The notes below the pieces were generated by a model. That model was given only the letters and a program-made list of their open reading frames with translations, was not told the DNA's origin and ran no database searches. Below, in pieces: positions 28,101-43,100 of a stretch of DNA of 64,000 nucleotides (positions within the stretch are counted from its first letter, which is position 1; the number at the start of each line of letters is the position of its first letter). Source of the stretch: Ignelater luminosus (Eukaryota; Arthropoda; Insecta; Coleoptera; Elateridae); NCBI GenBank assembly GCA_011009095.1, contig VTPC01000672.1, positions 145,892 through 209,891 on the forward strand, given 5' to 3'. Made by a program: the position numbers and the translations under genes.

Positions 28101-31100
28101 AATATAATATAAACTTTTTATCTTTTTTTTAAGATCTTCTTGTGTAATGCTTGTATATATATATATATATATTACATCATAATTAAATAATGTGAACTGT
28201 ATGTTTTATCTTTTGTTTTGTTGAGGAAGCACTAAGCCCTCTAAAAGTATTTTTATCTCGACCGTGTCTGGTGTTTGGTTTTCCCTCTTTTTACTAAAAC
28301 TTACCAAGGGCAAGTTATTTGAGTATTGATATCCTGAATTTTTTTGATTAAAATTAAAAGGAAGTGTGGCATCTCTGGACAGTAATCGCAGGAGGTTTCC
28401 ACGTTTTCTTATAATTTGAAAGAGATCTTGGAGCCTTGCATTTAAGGAAGTATTAACCATACGATTAATAAATTTTGAGCTTAAAACTGCTATCAGGGTA
28501 AAGTGGAATTTTTTAATCTACTGAATGCTGAACTAAATTATAGAGTAGGTATACTGTGCATATTCCTCACAGTTAGTCGTTTGAAATTTCGTTGCATATA
28601 TTATCCTTTACAATAAATAAATAATAAAATAATTACAAATAGATTTAAATAAAATTCGTCTTCAGATTCACACTGCACTGACCTCTAAGGTATATACTTA
28701 CAGGACTATCTATTGTTGCATAAACAATTGATCAGTCAATTGAAAAAAGAAGAATCAGAATAAAAACTTTATATTTTTGCTACTTGAAGTGTCTTTTGGA
28801 AGTGATTAGTGTAATTTAGTTGATTAAATTAAGGATTTTATAATTCTGTTTCTGAGTGTAACATCTTAATTAGTTAATAAGTACATGTCAACCTTTTCTT
28901 AAGCATCTAATATTCCTAATGGAAAGAATTTTATAATTCATTCATTTCTCATCTTTTCTCCAAATTACTTTAAATAATTAGACAAAACGAAGAAAAAGAC
29001 AAAGTATCCATTTTGATAATAAAATACAGAAAAAGAACTTGCACTTAGCTTTATAGAAACTGCTATTCACTATTCGTCTTTACATGCATTTTCAAAGAGC
29101 TGCGAGTATAATTAGAATTTTCTAATGAATTATGCTACAAACGTCAAGTTCATGCTTAGTTACATCTCTATTCTTTTTCAATTTAAACAACATGAACTAA
29201 AGAAGAGAAAATATAGGTTAATTAAAATTTTTATGAAACTTTATTTTCTCATTTTCTTTCTCAAGCTTATATCCACATATACATTCTCCTTGTATTTCTC
29301 TACATCATCCTTAATATCCGCCGTTCCTCTTCGTGGTACTTTAATATTATTTAAGAGATTTTGCGGTTTTGTGGTGTTCACTATATAGTAAGATATTTAA
29401 TTAATTTTACAATTAAGTTCCAAATTAATTAGTATGTTGAGCTGTCGTACCACTGTAGTTATGAACAATTCTGTCTCATATCTAACCAAATTTTATCGAT
29501 TAGATAAATTTCATACTTGCTTACTTTTTGTAATTAAAATTGAAATAATAATGATCTTGTTGAACCTAGAAATAATTAAAAATAGAAACGATCTGGTTAA
29601 GTGTTCATTTAAATTGCACGGATACTTTGATTCTTTAAATTAAAAGGAATCTTGAAATTTCTGTTGGAGTGATGGTTGGTTTCGAAAAAGATTCAAGTTT
29701 TTAGTTACTCAAGTGTTAAGTATAATTGCACTGCTATATGTCAAAAGCAGTGACATTATGTATTCCGTAATAGTCTGTATGTTTAATGCAAGTTTAGACA
29801 TTTATTCCGCACATTAAAGTTATGTCAACGTAACTTGCAGAATATGGAAGATCTAAATTTTACTCCTATGCAGCACAAGCTAGGTCGTCTGCAATGTACA
29901 CTTGCCACCGAACATTACTTAATCAGAAGCTAATGTCGTGTTAGCATAGCGCGATGAAACGAAAATCGCTAGACTAACTTGGTAAGTACCAGGGAAATAC
30001 CGTGTTAAATTAAACTATTATAGGTGAATTTAGTGACGGGTCTAATTAATGTAAAGGTTAAGCTATATTTTACCACTCTGCCTTTTAATAATCATTATTA
30101 AACGGAACTTATTAATTACATGAATATTTTACATCCTGGAACATTAGCATTAAAATTTTAATTGCAATGTTATTTATTTATCTTACCTTTATATTTACAC
30201 ATAATAGTCTGAAACCGTATTACTCAATTAATCACATCATAAGTAGAACATGAGGAACAAGAATTGAATTGACAGTAATTAATATACAATACCTTATCAT
30301 TAAATGGCATTAATTTATCTTGAAAGAGAAGTTTTATTTCATTGTAATATAGTGACAGAATTCAATATGAATTAATTATGGTAGAGTTTAGAGTAAGTTG
30401 TAGATTTGTAGGTTTAAAATTTGATGTAACTGTCATTTCCTGTCAATTATTTTAAGATTGATAAATTCAGAGCATGATCTTTAACACAAGACTACACAGA
30501 AGACTTTTTAAACAGTGTATACTCAGTCAAGGTGAATTGAAAACAGAAGTTTCAGGCATTAAAGCACAATTTCTACAAGTTATCACTTTTTTTTTGTATC
30601 TAGCAATGAAATTCATCACAATATGTTTACATAGCCTAGTTGCAATAAGGTTATTACTTGTTAATTTGCTTATTTTAGATTGCTTTGTGGTACTTATTGG
30701 TATTTATTTGGTATATTCAGCACTTATACAGTCTTTCGTTTCCCTAAGTCGAAGAAGTCAGGTAGTATTGGAACGATATTTTCCGGTTTTGGCTCTCGAC
30801 ATATCTTTTTGCTTTACTATATTTAAGATAATTTCTTCATACTAAACCACACAATGTGTCTTTTTCTTCCATTACGAAGGAAAGTGTTGTTGCGCTTTGC
30901 AAAAAAACCAACAGTCCCACGCTCTTCTATGGGTCAGAATAATGAATTACAGCTAAGTAATTTAGTTTATTACAACTAAGCCGTTGATACTTCTATAGAT
31001 CGTTTTTATTCTTAAGACAACCTACAGAAACAGTTGGCATCAGATAGAACATTCACGATATCGTTACCTGACGGACTTTTATGCATGGAACAATTTTTTG

Positions 31101-34100
31101 TTCGTTTATCATCACATACCATTTGCTGCTCCTTATTGACTGGTAGAGAATCATTGCGTATTTCGGTAGTATTGATTTTGTAACTAGACAAAAGATGCAG
31201 ATAGTCTAACTTCAAAAAGCTTTGATTTTGGGTTTTACATTTTCTGGATATTTATAGCTGTACTTGGATGCTTGAGTTTGCTACAATTTCACAACAAATA
31301 CATAACTGAATAATAATAAAATAAGATTTTGACGTTGACAAGAATTATAGAAAAAAAAACAAACAATAATTATTGCAAGTAGTGATGTAACCAGTTATTC
31401 AAGTACAAGCATTTGAATCAAAATATTGCAGGCACATCTTGTATCTCCCCACTGGCATTCAAAATGAATAATTGACTGCATACTATTCCCAGTTGTTATC
31501 GTAACAATATTTAGGTTTTCTCAGCCTTTTAACTTTTATGAAAATTAAACTGGGTTAACCAGGTTAATCATGGATACAATTGTTTAAACAGTTATTCTGA
31601 TAATGGTGTTAACCCTGTCCGAGATTTTCGTAAACGCTTTAAGTTGATTGGAAAACTGATTGCTAACGGTAATCTGTAAAACATAAGTGTATTTTGAACA
31701 TTAAACAGAGCGAATTTATTGTTTTTATTAATACAATGCCATGGTAAACGACTTTACCTCTGTTTCAAGACCATCCACCTAAAATTAAATTCTACAAATC
31801 AAAGAAAACAATTTGAAAACTAATTTTAAACTTAAATATGGTTATCATTTTTTAATAATATTAAGATTGGCGTTATGAAATTAATTAGTAACATAATTTT
31901 TGTTTTTCTTTTTATTGGGACTTTCATAATTGTTTCTTAGATATGTTTTCAAGGCTCTTCAGAAATATTACATTTTATCCTTTATAGACCTGAAAGCTTT
32001 TCAGATTTCTTACAAAATTATAAAAATTCAGTTTTAAAGTAATTTTCATTTGGGATGTGACATAAATAAAAAGATTTATTAATTCTAAAATATTTTAAAT
32101 TTAAGGCGATTAAAGAAAAGTGTGTTAACTGTAATTCTATGAATTTTAATTAAACCTTCCAAACTGTTTAAATCTATGTTTAATGCTTCATTGTAACTTG
32201 TCGAATTAAAAAAATTCTCTGAATATTTGCTTGAAAGGTTAAATAAATTACAAGAATAATTTCTTCTATTCGGAAATTGCCAGACAACTTTTTCCTGTTT
32301 GGTAAAAAACAGTTTTCAGACGGTTCAAATATAAAGCAAACAATCCACGGTTTGTTATGTAGCCGAAGCTCTTAAGTAATATTTTAAAGTTAATTAATAT
32401 TTGGAAGGGTTTCTAAATGTTTGTCTACCAAAACGAGAAGTCTGAAAGTATTAATTATGTTACCATTTAAAAGTTACTCCGTGAAACAACAGATTTACTT
32501 TCGTAACCACAATTTCGTTATAAACCTCATAATTAGATCAAAAGTTAAAACACTTTTTTTGTTTGTTTTTTTATTAACAAAAAAATCTAATTTTAAAAGC
32601 ACAAAAAGTTAAAAAGAGTGTTAACTATAAATTATGCCTTATTCAACGTGATATTGTTTTCAATTATTAAATTACCTGCCACATTTTTATTTCATACAAA
32701 GAGAATTTTAGATTACAACATAAAACTGAACTTTGGAAAGCTATTTTACTTTTGCTGATGACATTTTATTGTAAAAGTAAATGATGTTTTTTAACTTGAA
32801 CAATATAATATCTTTGTTTTATACCAACTCTGTGCCAACACGTCAGTATAAATAATAAAATTAAAAATCTAAAATAAACTCCATTCGGTAAACACCTACG
32901 ACTGTGCTGCTGCTTGGCAAAAACCCAGGAGTTTATTAACTTTTAACCTTTGGATCATTAGTGACTCAGCTTTTAGTAGAACTTATCAAGATAAACCCAA
33001 CCAGCTTTTCTAATAATATTTCAAAGACTGTAGCTGTCCAAACAAAAGCACGGATAGCCACAGTGATTAATATGTTACAGATGATAACTTAATTTGATTG
33101 ACACATCTTTAAGAAAGATGCGAGATTGATTAGTCGGTTTGGAACTACTCTGTTAATGAACATCGAAAGGGGTATTTAATGTCTATGTATTGGGTATGAA
33201 TTTCCACTGTTATGTAGGATATAATACTGACTGACTGTATTTATCAGAGGAAAAAGAAAATTAAGATTACATTTTAAATACTACTTTGTTTTATAAAATT
33301 ATCGAGTTTGCGATTAAATGAATTTTTTATTTCTTCCGTTGCCTGAGATATCATCAACTTCTTTAATTTAGGGAATGGATATCTATGCACCTTCTTTAAT
33401 GTACTACATTTTGCACCACTTTTAGGTGTGAATTCTTTTTATTGTGCCACAAAAAAGTTCTGTTTCTTTTGTGAATTGGTACTTTATGACAAATATTTTG
33501 TGATTTAGACTCCTCGTTAATTTTTAATTAAGTTATTATTATTAGAAGTATTGATTAAGAATTGATATTAGTGTGACTACTAGTGAGTATCAATTCTGCC
33601 TTGCATCCTTTCTGTTCAGGGAATTTTTCTTTAATTATAAAGAACTTTTCTATACTTGATTATGCATATATATATTTACCGTTCACTTCCACCTAGGGTG
33701 ACTTACTTTAATTTTTTTTCTTTTATTACTTCTTCTATTAAATATTCATTGTTCTTGTTTTAGAGAGATGAGATCTGATACAGAGATCTAGAATGAAAGA
33801 AACATACTTGCTAAAAAGAAGTGTATTAAGATACTACAAAGATAAATTCGTTTCGTGGGATGTACCGTTTTCGAGTAAAATTCATTTTTCTTTCAGATTT
33901 TATCTTGTTTCCTATATTTTAAAAACAGCGTGAAGATTTAAGACTTGGAAATGCAAAATTAACAAAACGCTACAAGACCCTTCCTAAAATTTTGCTTCAA
34001 GTCACGACAATTCTTGTTGTTTAAAATGTTTTCAATTTTAGGAGCTTTTAAGTTAGCGAAGCTTTTTTATGTATACTGGGCTGGTTAATTTATTAGGTCT

Positions 34101-37100
34101 CAACAGATTCTTTGTGCTAATTGATTTTTTCATGTTGGTCATTTTTATAATGGCATGCTGATTTTCTAGAGGCGAAAAAGTTTTTTCGTTACTGCTGACT
34201 GCTTACATCTTGAAGAAGCTTTTAATACCCTAAATATCACGCGATGCTTATTTTCTGTTGTTGGTTTTGATAACCTTAGGTGGGTTGAACTTTATCATCT
34301 TCTCATGCTAGTCGTGCAATCTTAATTTTTCAGCTAGATTGGGCCATTGGTGTTTTTCTCATCTTTCGGTCATTTCTTTTCGTGTTGCATCAAAAACATG
34401 AACGGGCATGTTAGGGCTGTATTAAGTTTTTCCATTCTCAAAATACTCGCCCATGCTGAACTTCAGATGATGCTTCTTGTGACATGAAGAATAATCAAGG
34501 TACCATACAGCACGCTTACGTTTACAAAATCCATAGTATCCAATTACCCAGTTACCTACAGTACTAGTACTGGATTGAAGAGGATTGCGATAGCATGAAG
34601 ATAATCCGCCTGTGTCAGAAGTTTGTAAGATGATCATTTTAATAATTTTTTCTTTTATAATTTGAACCTAATTGTCACTTATGGTTTTAACTGCCCAATA
34701 ATGAGATAGATTTGAGTTTTATCTGTTTTCAATTATCTATTCCAGCACATTTCCATTTTGTGAAAAATAGACTAAGTTGTATATTAATAATAATTCCTAT
34801 AATAAGTCCTGAATTTTCTTCATTGTTAAACTTGAAATAATTAATTACTTTCAATCCCTTTTGACATTGTATATTTTTTTGTTCATGATGACAATAAAAA
34901 ATGACATATTATTTTATATATTTTTCTTTTGAGAGTATACATACGCTAATACCTTTTTAATTAGTCTTTTTTGCGCGGAACCCGAAGTTCTTTTATAAGT
35001 TTTAATTAATATTTTTAATAACACTTTGAAAATGTATTTTTGATGTAACTCTTGAACTACCTATTAATCTCTCAATCTAGATTATTAATAAGACAAATTA
35101 TTTACAGATAACCCCATATTTTAGTAAGAGTCGGATATAAGAATTAGCAGATCCAACAGTTTGCTTCAGTTCTAGATTTTTAAATTCGACGGCTTGAAAT
35201 GAATTTTCCCCGAAACGTCATTTAAATAAAATTGCAACAGTGAGGAGGTTGAACTACTACATTGCTACGTGAATATCGTCAAGAGAACTAAAGAGTAGTA
35301 GTAAATCGCAAAATGGTATATTAGACGAGTTCAGCGAGCGATTCGGTCTAGCCTGATTTGTGACGATAGTAGTTTTGTGCAACTATTTTCAGCTGCAGTG
35401 CTTTTAAATTTATATGTAAAGGGATCATCTATCCTTACAACATTGTGAGTAAATGATCGTATACAACGTTGCCCTTTTTATTGCAGAAACATCTGCCCGA
35501 GAGATCAAACACATAGACACTGCACATAAATTTCGAATTCATATCAATGCAATCACGTGTTCGAACTGAATCTCTCGTAAAACGGTCGTAAAAATATTAT
35601 CGCCCGATATTTTAGTTCAGCTTTGATAAAATGGAAGTACTAACTTCAACACGGACGTGATAAACGTCTTCTTCGGACTAAAACGTAGGAGTGTATATTA
35701 TGATTTTCGTGTGTTATCACCGTATATCAAACTCTTTTAAGGGGATTTTTTCATGAGAAATGTTACTACAGAACGCCCGAAACCATTAAAATAGTAATTA
35801 TATATTAATCGCAACAAGCACACAATTTTAATAATGAAAGTTTGGAAGTGGTTTTATATCAACAAAGGAGTAGAAAAACACTTAAAAAGAATTTTTAAAA
35901 CGGTTCACGTTGGATTTTATCGACCACCGTTCTGGAATAAGGAAACTTCACGTTATTTACTAGAGCGGGCAACTTCAGTAGAATTAATACGGAGAAGAGA
36001 TCTCTAACCCTCCAAAGTGTTCCCAAAATTTTATTGTTTACAGATAAACACCCTTTACTAAATTCGCGTTCAAGCTTGCGAGATAATCTTGAAATTAGGC
36101 TATTGCACCCAAATTCTTGGATGTGAAATGTGTCTTCCTTGCGTTTACAGGAAATTCCAACAATGTGTATAGGTATACAAATCTCTGAATAGAATTCCGA
36201 GTAGACTGTTGAAAAAGTAAATTACACAACCCTATTACGTAGAATGTTAATTACAAGAGAAACCATAATAGAAGATATTAAGTATTTTGTAATTGACTTG
36301 ATAGGATTATTTAGAGTATGTTCTTGAATTTGGTATTTTAATGATTAAAGTCGACATTACTCTCGAAATATTGATCGTTCTAGTTTAATAGTGGTGGTTT
36401 AAGTCTCAAGAAACTGCCTTTTACTTGAAACCTTATTTCTTGCTTATGTACATGCTTTTTGTAACTAAATGAACTAGACAATTTCCTGCTTGTATACGCT
36501 AGCAAAACGTTCACTAAAAAAGTGTATGTATAAAAGAAATTTTATGATTTTAATCTATTGTTCATCTTTAAATCTAGATGTAGTTTTATATGTTTTTATA
36601 ATGTGTCTTTTGCACTTTTTGGGTAAAATTACCTAAATGTAGTTTAGTGTTCATACATTAACCCTTTTTATTGCTATTAAAAAGGAGAATGAGACTATAC
36701 ACCTATAATTTACGGTTTTCTCACAAATACCGGGTAGCGAAAACTTTTAAGTTTTGCAGATTTTTATAGTCGTAGTCGATGCGGTCTTTAGAAAGTATAT
36801 CGCGTCTCTCTTATTTTCTAAGCATTTACCTACTTATTTGTAGTAGTAGTAGTAGTAATAGTAGCAAAAGATATTTTTGTATTTTTCTCACAGGATGCTT
36901 CGTCCCCGAATAGAATCTAACTTTCTAATCTGATTTACTTTCTATTGGTTACTGTTTCTTATCTTCCTCGAGTGCATTTTTACTGATGCATCTTTTTTTT
37001 TGTTGCCCAAAACTTAATTTTGGTTTGCCTTATTTCCAATTTTGCATTACCATTGTAGAACTTTTTGGAATCGCAGTGCTCCCCCAGAGCCCATCCAAAG

Positions 37101-40100
37101 TATATTACATGTTGCACCAAGAACGAAAAGTTGCTAGAGCCTATCCTTCTAACCCGATAAAGTAACATTGTGCTTGCGTTTGGACGGCAGATTTCAAACT
37201 GCCACTGCTTGACCTAATAAGCTAGTATTGGTTTTGATATCGCATTAGGAAGAAATGTGAATAAATATTGACAATAATATATAAAGATGGATATATTCTC
37301 AGGTCTACTGACCTAAAGACTTTACGGTAAAATAGTGGAAGAATTACAATCAGAAGTTTTGAAACCACGTTAACATCGAGCTTGAAGAAGAACGAAAATG
37401 AACAAGATTCGTTAAGTGTACCAACGTTTGGTTTTTTGTTGAAGTATCTAAGTCAATACATCGTAAGTGTATGCAAAAGTCTAAAATTATAACAAACAAT
37501 ATTCAAACGATTTAATGATATACCTACACTTCTTGCTTATTGTAATATTAAGAAGGCATTTCGTTTAACAATTGGAACAGTCTTTTATTCTGAGATTGTG
37601 ACGCAAATAAAAACATTTGATGATCAGAAAAGTTGACTGTAAAGGCATTTCAACTTAAATCTGTAACTGAATTTACGTAGGTGTTTAGTAACAAAGTATT
37701 ATATAAACGTTGCGTAGGCTTGACGTGCGTCGCAAAATAGTTTTGAAGCTTAGAAGTTTACTGTTAAATTCGAAGTATATTTATTTGCAGTCAGTATTGA
37801 TAGTAATATAACCTTCTTCCATCTAACAAATGTAAAAGTAGAAAATTCTAAGTTGACCCTTCTGAACGATTATAAATCTAAACTTGTCTTTTCTAAGCGT
37901 TCTCGTTCTTGTTTCCGTTTCCTTTTCTAACGTATTGTGAATCTGCTTCGCTACAATAATTAATGACCATGTCCCACAATAACATTTCAGAACCACTTTA
38001 TTCTGTTTTCCTTTAATATTGTATGAATGTTATTAACCATTGCAAAATTCGATAACATGTTTCTTGTACGTGTTGGTTACACCTTATTGCTGTGAGAATG
38101 TCCACAAAAGCTTACTATTTCAAACCGTCACCACTTTATTGATTTTCAAACTTACGTAACCGATTGTTAAAAAAGTTTTCTATATTCGCTTTGTAGTTTC
38201 CTTTCATATTGTTATAAGTAGTAGCTCTGCAGAAGCTTTGTAAATGAAAGACAACGCTTTGAAATATCGATTTTGTTACTTACGTCAGCGCAAGTTAACA
38301 ATGGACCAGATGTGCAAATAGAGAATTTGTATATAATAGAAATTCACACTTTCAATTGATTTTTGGAAAACCTCTTTCTTATCTGATATGATTCTGTTTA
38401 ATAAAGCAATAAAAATATTTTAAGGGTTGCATAAGTTGCTCACAAGCATTTACCAGTTTATGCACCTAGTAAAAACATATTGATGCAATTTATTGCACCT
38501 CGAAAGCAGTTTAAAGCGGGAAACAATAAAAGTTTATTGCTCCATCAATACGGTGCAGAGCCGAGAAAAATGTGAGGGAAACTAGTGGTACGTGGCATAG
38601 TGCGAGTGTAGCTGTCCTAAATAAATGTTCAGGCTAAATGAAATATTTAACAACGTTCCCTGTTAAAAATGGTGAATATTAATTTTTTACAATGGGTTCA
38701 TTCATCCCCCTGAGGTACTCTTATTAGAAAATTAAAAGGTTTTTTGTGAACAATAATAAAGGGTTTTTGAATAAACAGTGTTGCATGAAAAGCTTTTAAA
38801 AGCCAAAGACATTTCTTCTTTTTGTAACATAAAACTTTCCAACGCTCGTGCGGACTTTTTTATACCAATAGTTTACGTCTTCTAATACTTAGAAATTTAT
38901 CTTTCCCCATTATTTTTCAATATTAATGTTGTAACTTCCTATTACGGTATACGGTACACGTGAGTATACGTAGTGTGTGGACTAGAGACAGTTACAATTT
39001 TACAATTGCTAACTTAACATCAAAATATCATAAAACACTTCAGATTTATAAATTTCCAATAACTTAAAGTTAGTAGGAAGAAGAATTCTATAAGATTCGA
39101 AGACTTAAAATGACATAAATTCCTTCACTGTGAAATGAGAATCTGTCAACTTGAAAACCGAAACTTCAGTGAATAGAGTTTTAGCTTTTTGATTATTTAT
39201 TTCTGATTAGAAAATTAAAGATTATTTGATCTTGATAAAGAATTTTTTGAAGAGTTTTCAAGTTTTAAAGAATTTGAAAATGGTTAATAATAATTAAAGG
39301 AAATCAAAATATAAGAAAAGGTTTTCCCAATCTGATGTTTATAGTAGGAAGAAGAACAATTGGTTGGCATCGCAGTACCTTTTGTGATAATTACAGTATT
39401 ACAACACAGACCTGTCTTTGTAAACACGCTTAAACTTTTTTTTTACCTAATCTACTAATAAAAATACAAAGAATACGAAAGAATACGAAAGAATAAAGAT
39501 GTCCTATCTGGTTTTTATATATTATACAACTTGAAGTAAAAGTTTCCGGTTTATGTAACTATTAACAACTACGTTAGCACCCACCTCGTCAATTCTTTCT
39601 TTTAAAACAATCTTAGTAAAATTCCAGATATATAAGCATTTTAACTTTACGTGGTGCTATTTTTACTAAATATATTTAAAAATATGCAATCTGTGCTCTA
39701 AACGTTAAATAGAGGGAAATTTATTTGAATAGAGAAACTTAAAATTCATGTATACTCATAAAATAAACCGAAATATATAAATTTTACTTAAAATGTTAAA
39801 AATTACATTTACTATGCAAATAAGTGTTTTATGGTTTTCATTTATATTTACAACCATAAAACATCGTTAATCTTCGTGTTATCCTTCCTTTTTTATTGTA
39901 TTGATAATGAACATGCGCGTTCTTTTTAATAATACTGGCTTTCCTCTAAAAATTTAGTCCGAAACTCATTTCCTCGTCCTAATGTTTCCGAATAATCTAA
40001 TTGCGTAGCGTAATGGGCATTGTGTTTTTGGTGGAATTACGAAGCATTTATAAATGACAAAAGTTACTTGCTCGTGTATTTGAGTGTATTATAGGTCTGT

Positions 40101-43100
40101 TTAATCGAATGATACCTCTACGAGTAAACCGTCTATATTGAACCGATTTCAAGCGGAAAGATGACAAATTCAGGAATTACAAAGTTGAATTAACTCTGAC
40201 CCCGTTAGCTTGTAAACTTTCCGGGCATTCGCGATTAAATCGAGCATTTATCACAATAAATCACCCTATTACGAGATCACAATTTAAATTTATAGTATTA
40301 AATTCTCACAAAAACTCTTCCGCCAGCGTTTCAATATCCGCTGAAAAATTGGTTCTATATGTATTCATTCGTATTTAACACCCAGGCTTATTAAAACGAG
40401 TTTATCGCATACGGTTGCAAATTCATCAAAATGTATTGCCGAGTAAAATTAAAGTCATGCGCAAATTTTCTGCCTCCAAAAATAATATATTGACTGTGTT
40501 TTGCTAAATATTTTCCACCTGGGGAAATTTGCCGTATAAATTCTCCAATTACAGTTTAGCAAACAATTATTTGTACGGCATAAATTGTTTTATTGTATTA
40601 GCAACACCTTGTAGCGAGGTGTTGAAAATTTATGTGTAAATTAACTTACACGCAAGAATGCTTAAGTATATTACCTGAACTCAACATGAAATACTTATGT
40701 ACAGCATTGGACAGATTAAATTGAACAGCGCCTGTTAGGTAGGTAACCGGTTGTATCTGATGTGTTTGTCGGGTTGCCTAGATTTCTCAGGGCCGAAATA
40801 AGTTATATTTTTAATTTGGTATTTTTTTAATTAAATGAGGAATTTTAAATAAAGCGACAGTATTACGCGGTAAATAATAAACAGATAAATCAAACACAAC
40901 TAAATAATGGCAAGATTTATGAGTGTAGAAGAATAGGTTGTGAAATTAGAAATAAATCGTGCCAGTTTTATGTTTTAGGTTTTAGTTAAAATTTTTTTTT
41001 TGTAAAATAAAATATCAAAAATATGCATCGATTTTTTTAATATGTATACAATCAATTTATAAAATATTTCCATGGCTAATTAACGAAAAAAGTGCCGCAT
41101 GTCAGAAAGGTCACGCCTTCAAACAAAAAATATGGTGTATTAGTAGCAGACTAGCGAGGAGAGTGTTCCCTTCTAAAACCAAAAACCCCGGATTGAATCC
41201 CGATTCATCCAGTATTTTTTGATATTATTATTTTAAGTTTTGCATTATTTCTTTTTTATTTATTATTACAATTTTTATTTACATGTGTGGAATTAGCATT
41301 ACTTAATAATACTATTAAGATTTTATACAGTGTGTCCTAAAAGTATGGAATATCCTATATATCTCAGTAAATATGCGTTTTATGGAAAAATGTTTCCTAT
41401 AAAAGTTGTTTAGTGTTTAGTTTTACATTACAGGGCAATACCAAATAACTATTTTAAAAAAAAACAAAAACGCAACGAATAATGCTTCAATTTTTTTTAC
41501 TGGGAAGGTATCCCTTTATTATACTCATTTGACAGAGAATGTTTTTCTCTTTTCAATGATGTAAAACTTTGATACACTTGCATAAGTAAATTTTTATTAA
41601 AACGCAAAAAATTGTTTGAATAACGCTTAAAAGTTTATTTATTCATCTGTTACCTTTCCAGACGCGGTCTTTTAAATTTTCAATATCATCTAGTCACATT
41701 ATGGTCGGTGTGATACACTTTTGTTTGTTACAACAATTGAATGCGTCGTAGAAACGTCAATTAATAACCGAACTGAAGCGAAAAGTTATTTGTTTAATTA
41801 ATTTAAGCATTTTGATTAACGTGAGGATAACAAAGTTGCAAAAATACGACTTGCTATGGATCATTTATCAGAAAAACATCGTATCGAAATTTTAATGATG
41901 CTGGGATATGGAGACAGAAGGAGAACACAGGAGGAAGTTCGCAATTTGTTTAATAACGTGCACCCCGAATACCGTATTTCCCAGTTTACTGTAAGTAAAA
42001 TTTTGCATAAATTTCATGAGACGGGTTCTGTCAAAGATCGTCCAAAAACGGGCAGACCTAAAACTCTAAATAATGAACAACGTGAGAATATAATATTGGC
42101 TGTCGTGGAAAATTCACATGTTTCTATTCGACAAATTGCTCGTGAACATACTTTGAAGAAATCCACTGCACACGAAGTTCTAAGAAAGGAGAAGTGGCAT
42201 CCGTATAAACCTTGTACAGTTCAAGAATTATTAGAAGATGATTTAGATCGAAGATTGCAATTTTGCGAAGAAATAACACATAGGCTTCAGGAAAAGGCAA
42301 ATTTTCATAAAAATATCCTCTTCACTGATGAGGCAACGTTTTGTTTGAATGGTACTATTAACAAACAAAACACGCGCTACTGGTCTTCGCTAAATCCTGG
42401 CTGGTATGTAGAAGGGCACACTCAATATCAGCAGAAAGTCAATGTCTGGGCAGGAATTATGGGAACCCAAATTTTGGGACCTTTTTTTATAGAACATAAT
42501 TTAACAGCGGATGCTTATCTAGATTTTTTAAGATTTGACTTAGTTCCTGCTTTAGCTGTTCTATTTCCTAATGAACTAGATCCAGATGTACCCCATAACA
42601 GAATATGGTTGCAACAAGACGGGGCTCTTCCTCATTTCGGAATTAATGTCCGACAGTTTCTTGATAATACTTTCCCTTATCGATGGATAGGCAGAAGAGG
42701 TGCAGTAGAATGGCCAGCTCGCTCGCCGGATTTAAGTCCACTTGATTTTTTTCTGTGGGGCCATCTCAAAAATAAGATTTATGTCGATATGTCTGAAGAT
42801 ATTGAAACTCTAAAAGAACGTATTAGAACAGAGATTAGAGCTATCATACCAGAAACGATTCAAAATGCAGTAAACGAATTTGAAAGACGACTTTATCATT
42901 GCCATTTACACAGCTGTAAATGGTGCACACTTTGTGTATCAAAGTTTTACATCATTGAAAAGAGAAAATAATTCTCTATCAAATGAGTACAATAAAGGGA
43001 TACAGATACATTCCCATTAAAAAAAATTGAAGCATTATTCATTGCGCTCTTGTTTTTTTAAAAAATAGTTATTTGGTATTGCCTTGTAATGTAAAACTAA

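Noticed and set aside
30474..30845. 123-codon open frame with hydrophobic segments
   Set aside because: AT-rich composition same as surroundings, no recognisable family and no splice context; probably chance.
34422..34637. 71-codon minus-strand open frame in slightly GC-richer DNA
   Set aside because: No motif recognised and no supporting signals; left as intron.
41130..41215. Second tRNA/SINE-like stretch with GGATTGAATCC
   Set aside because: The T-arm stem has a mismatch and the other arms do not form; no paired copy in the window.
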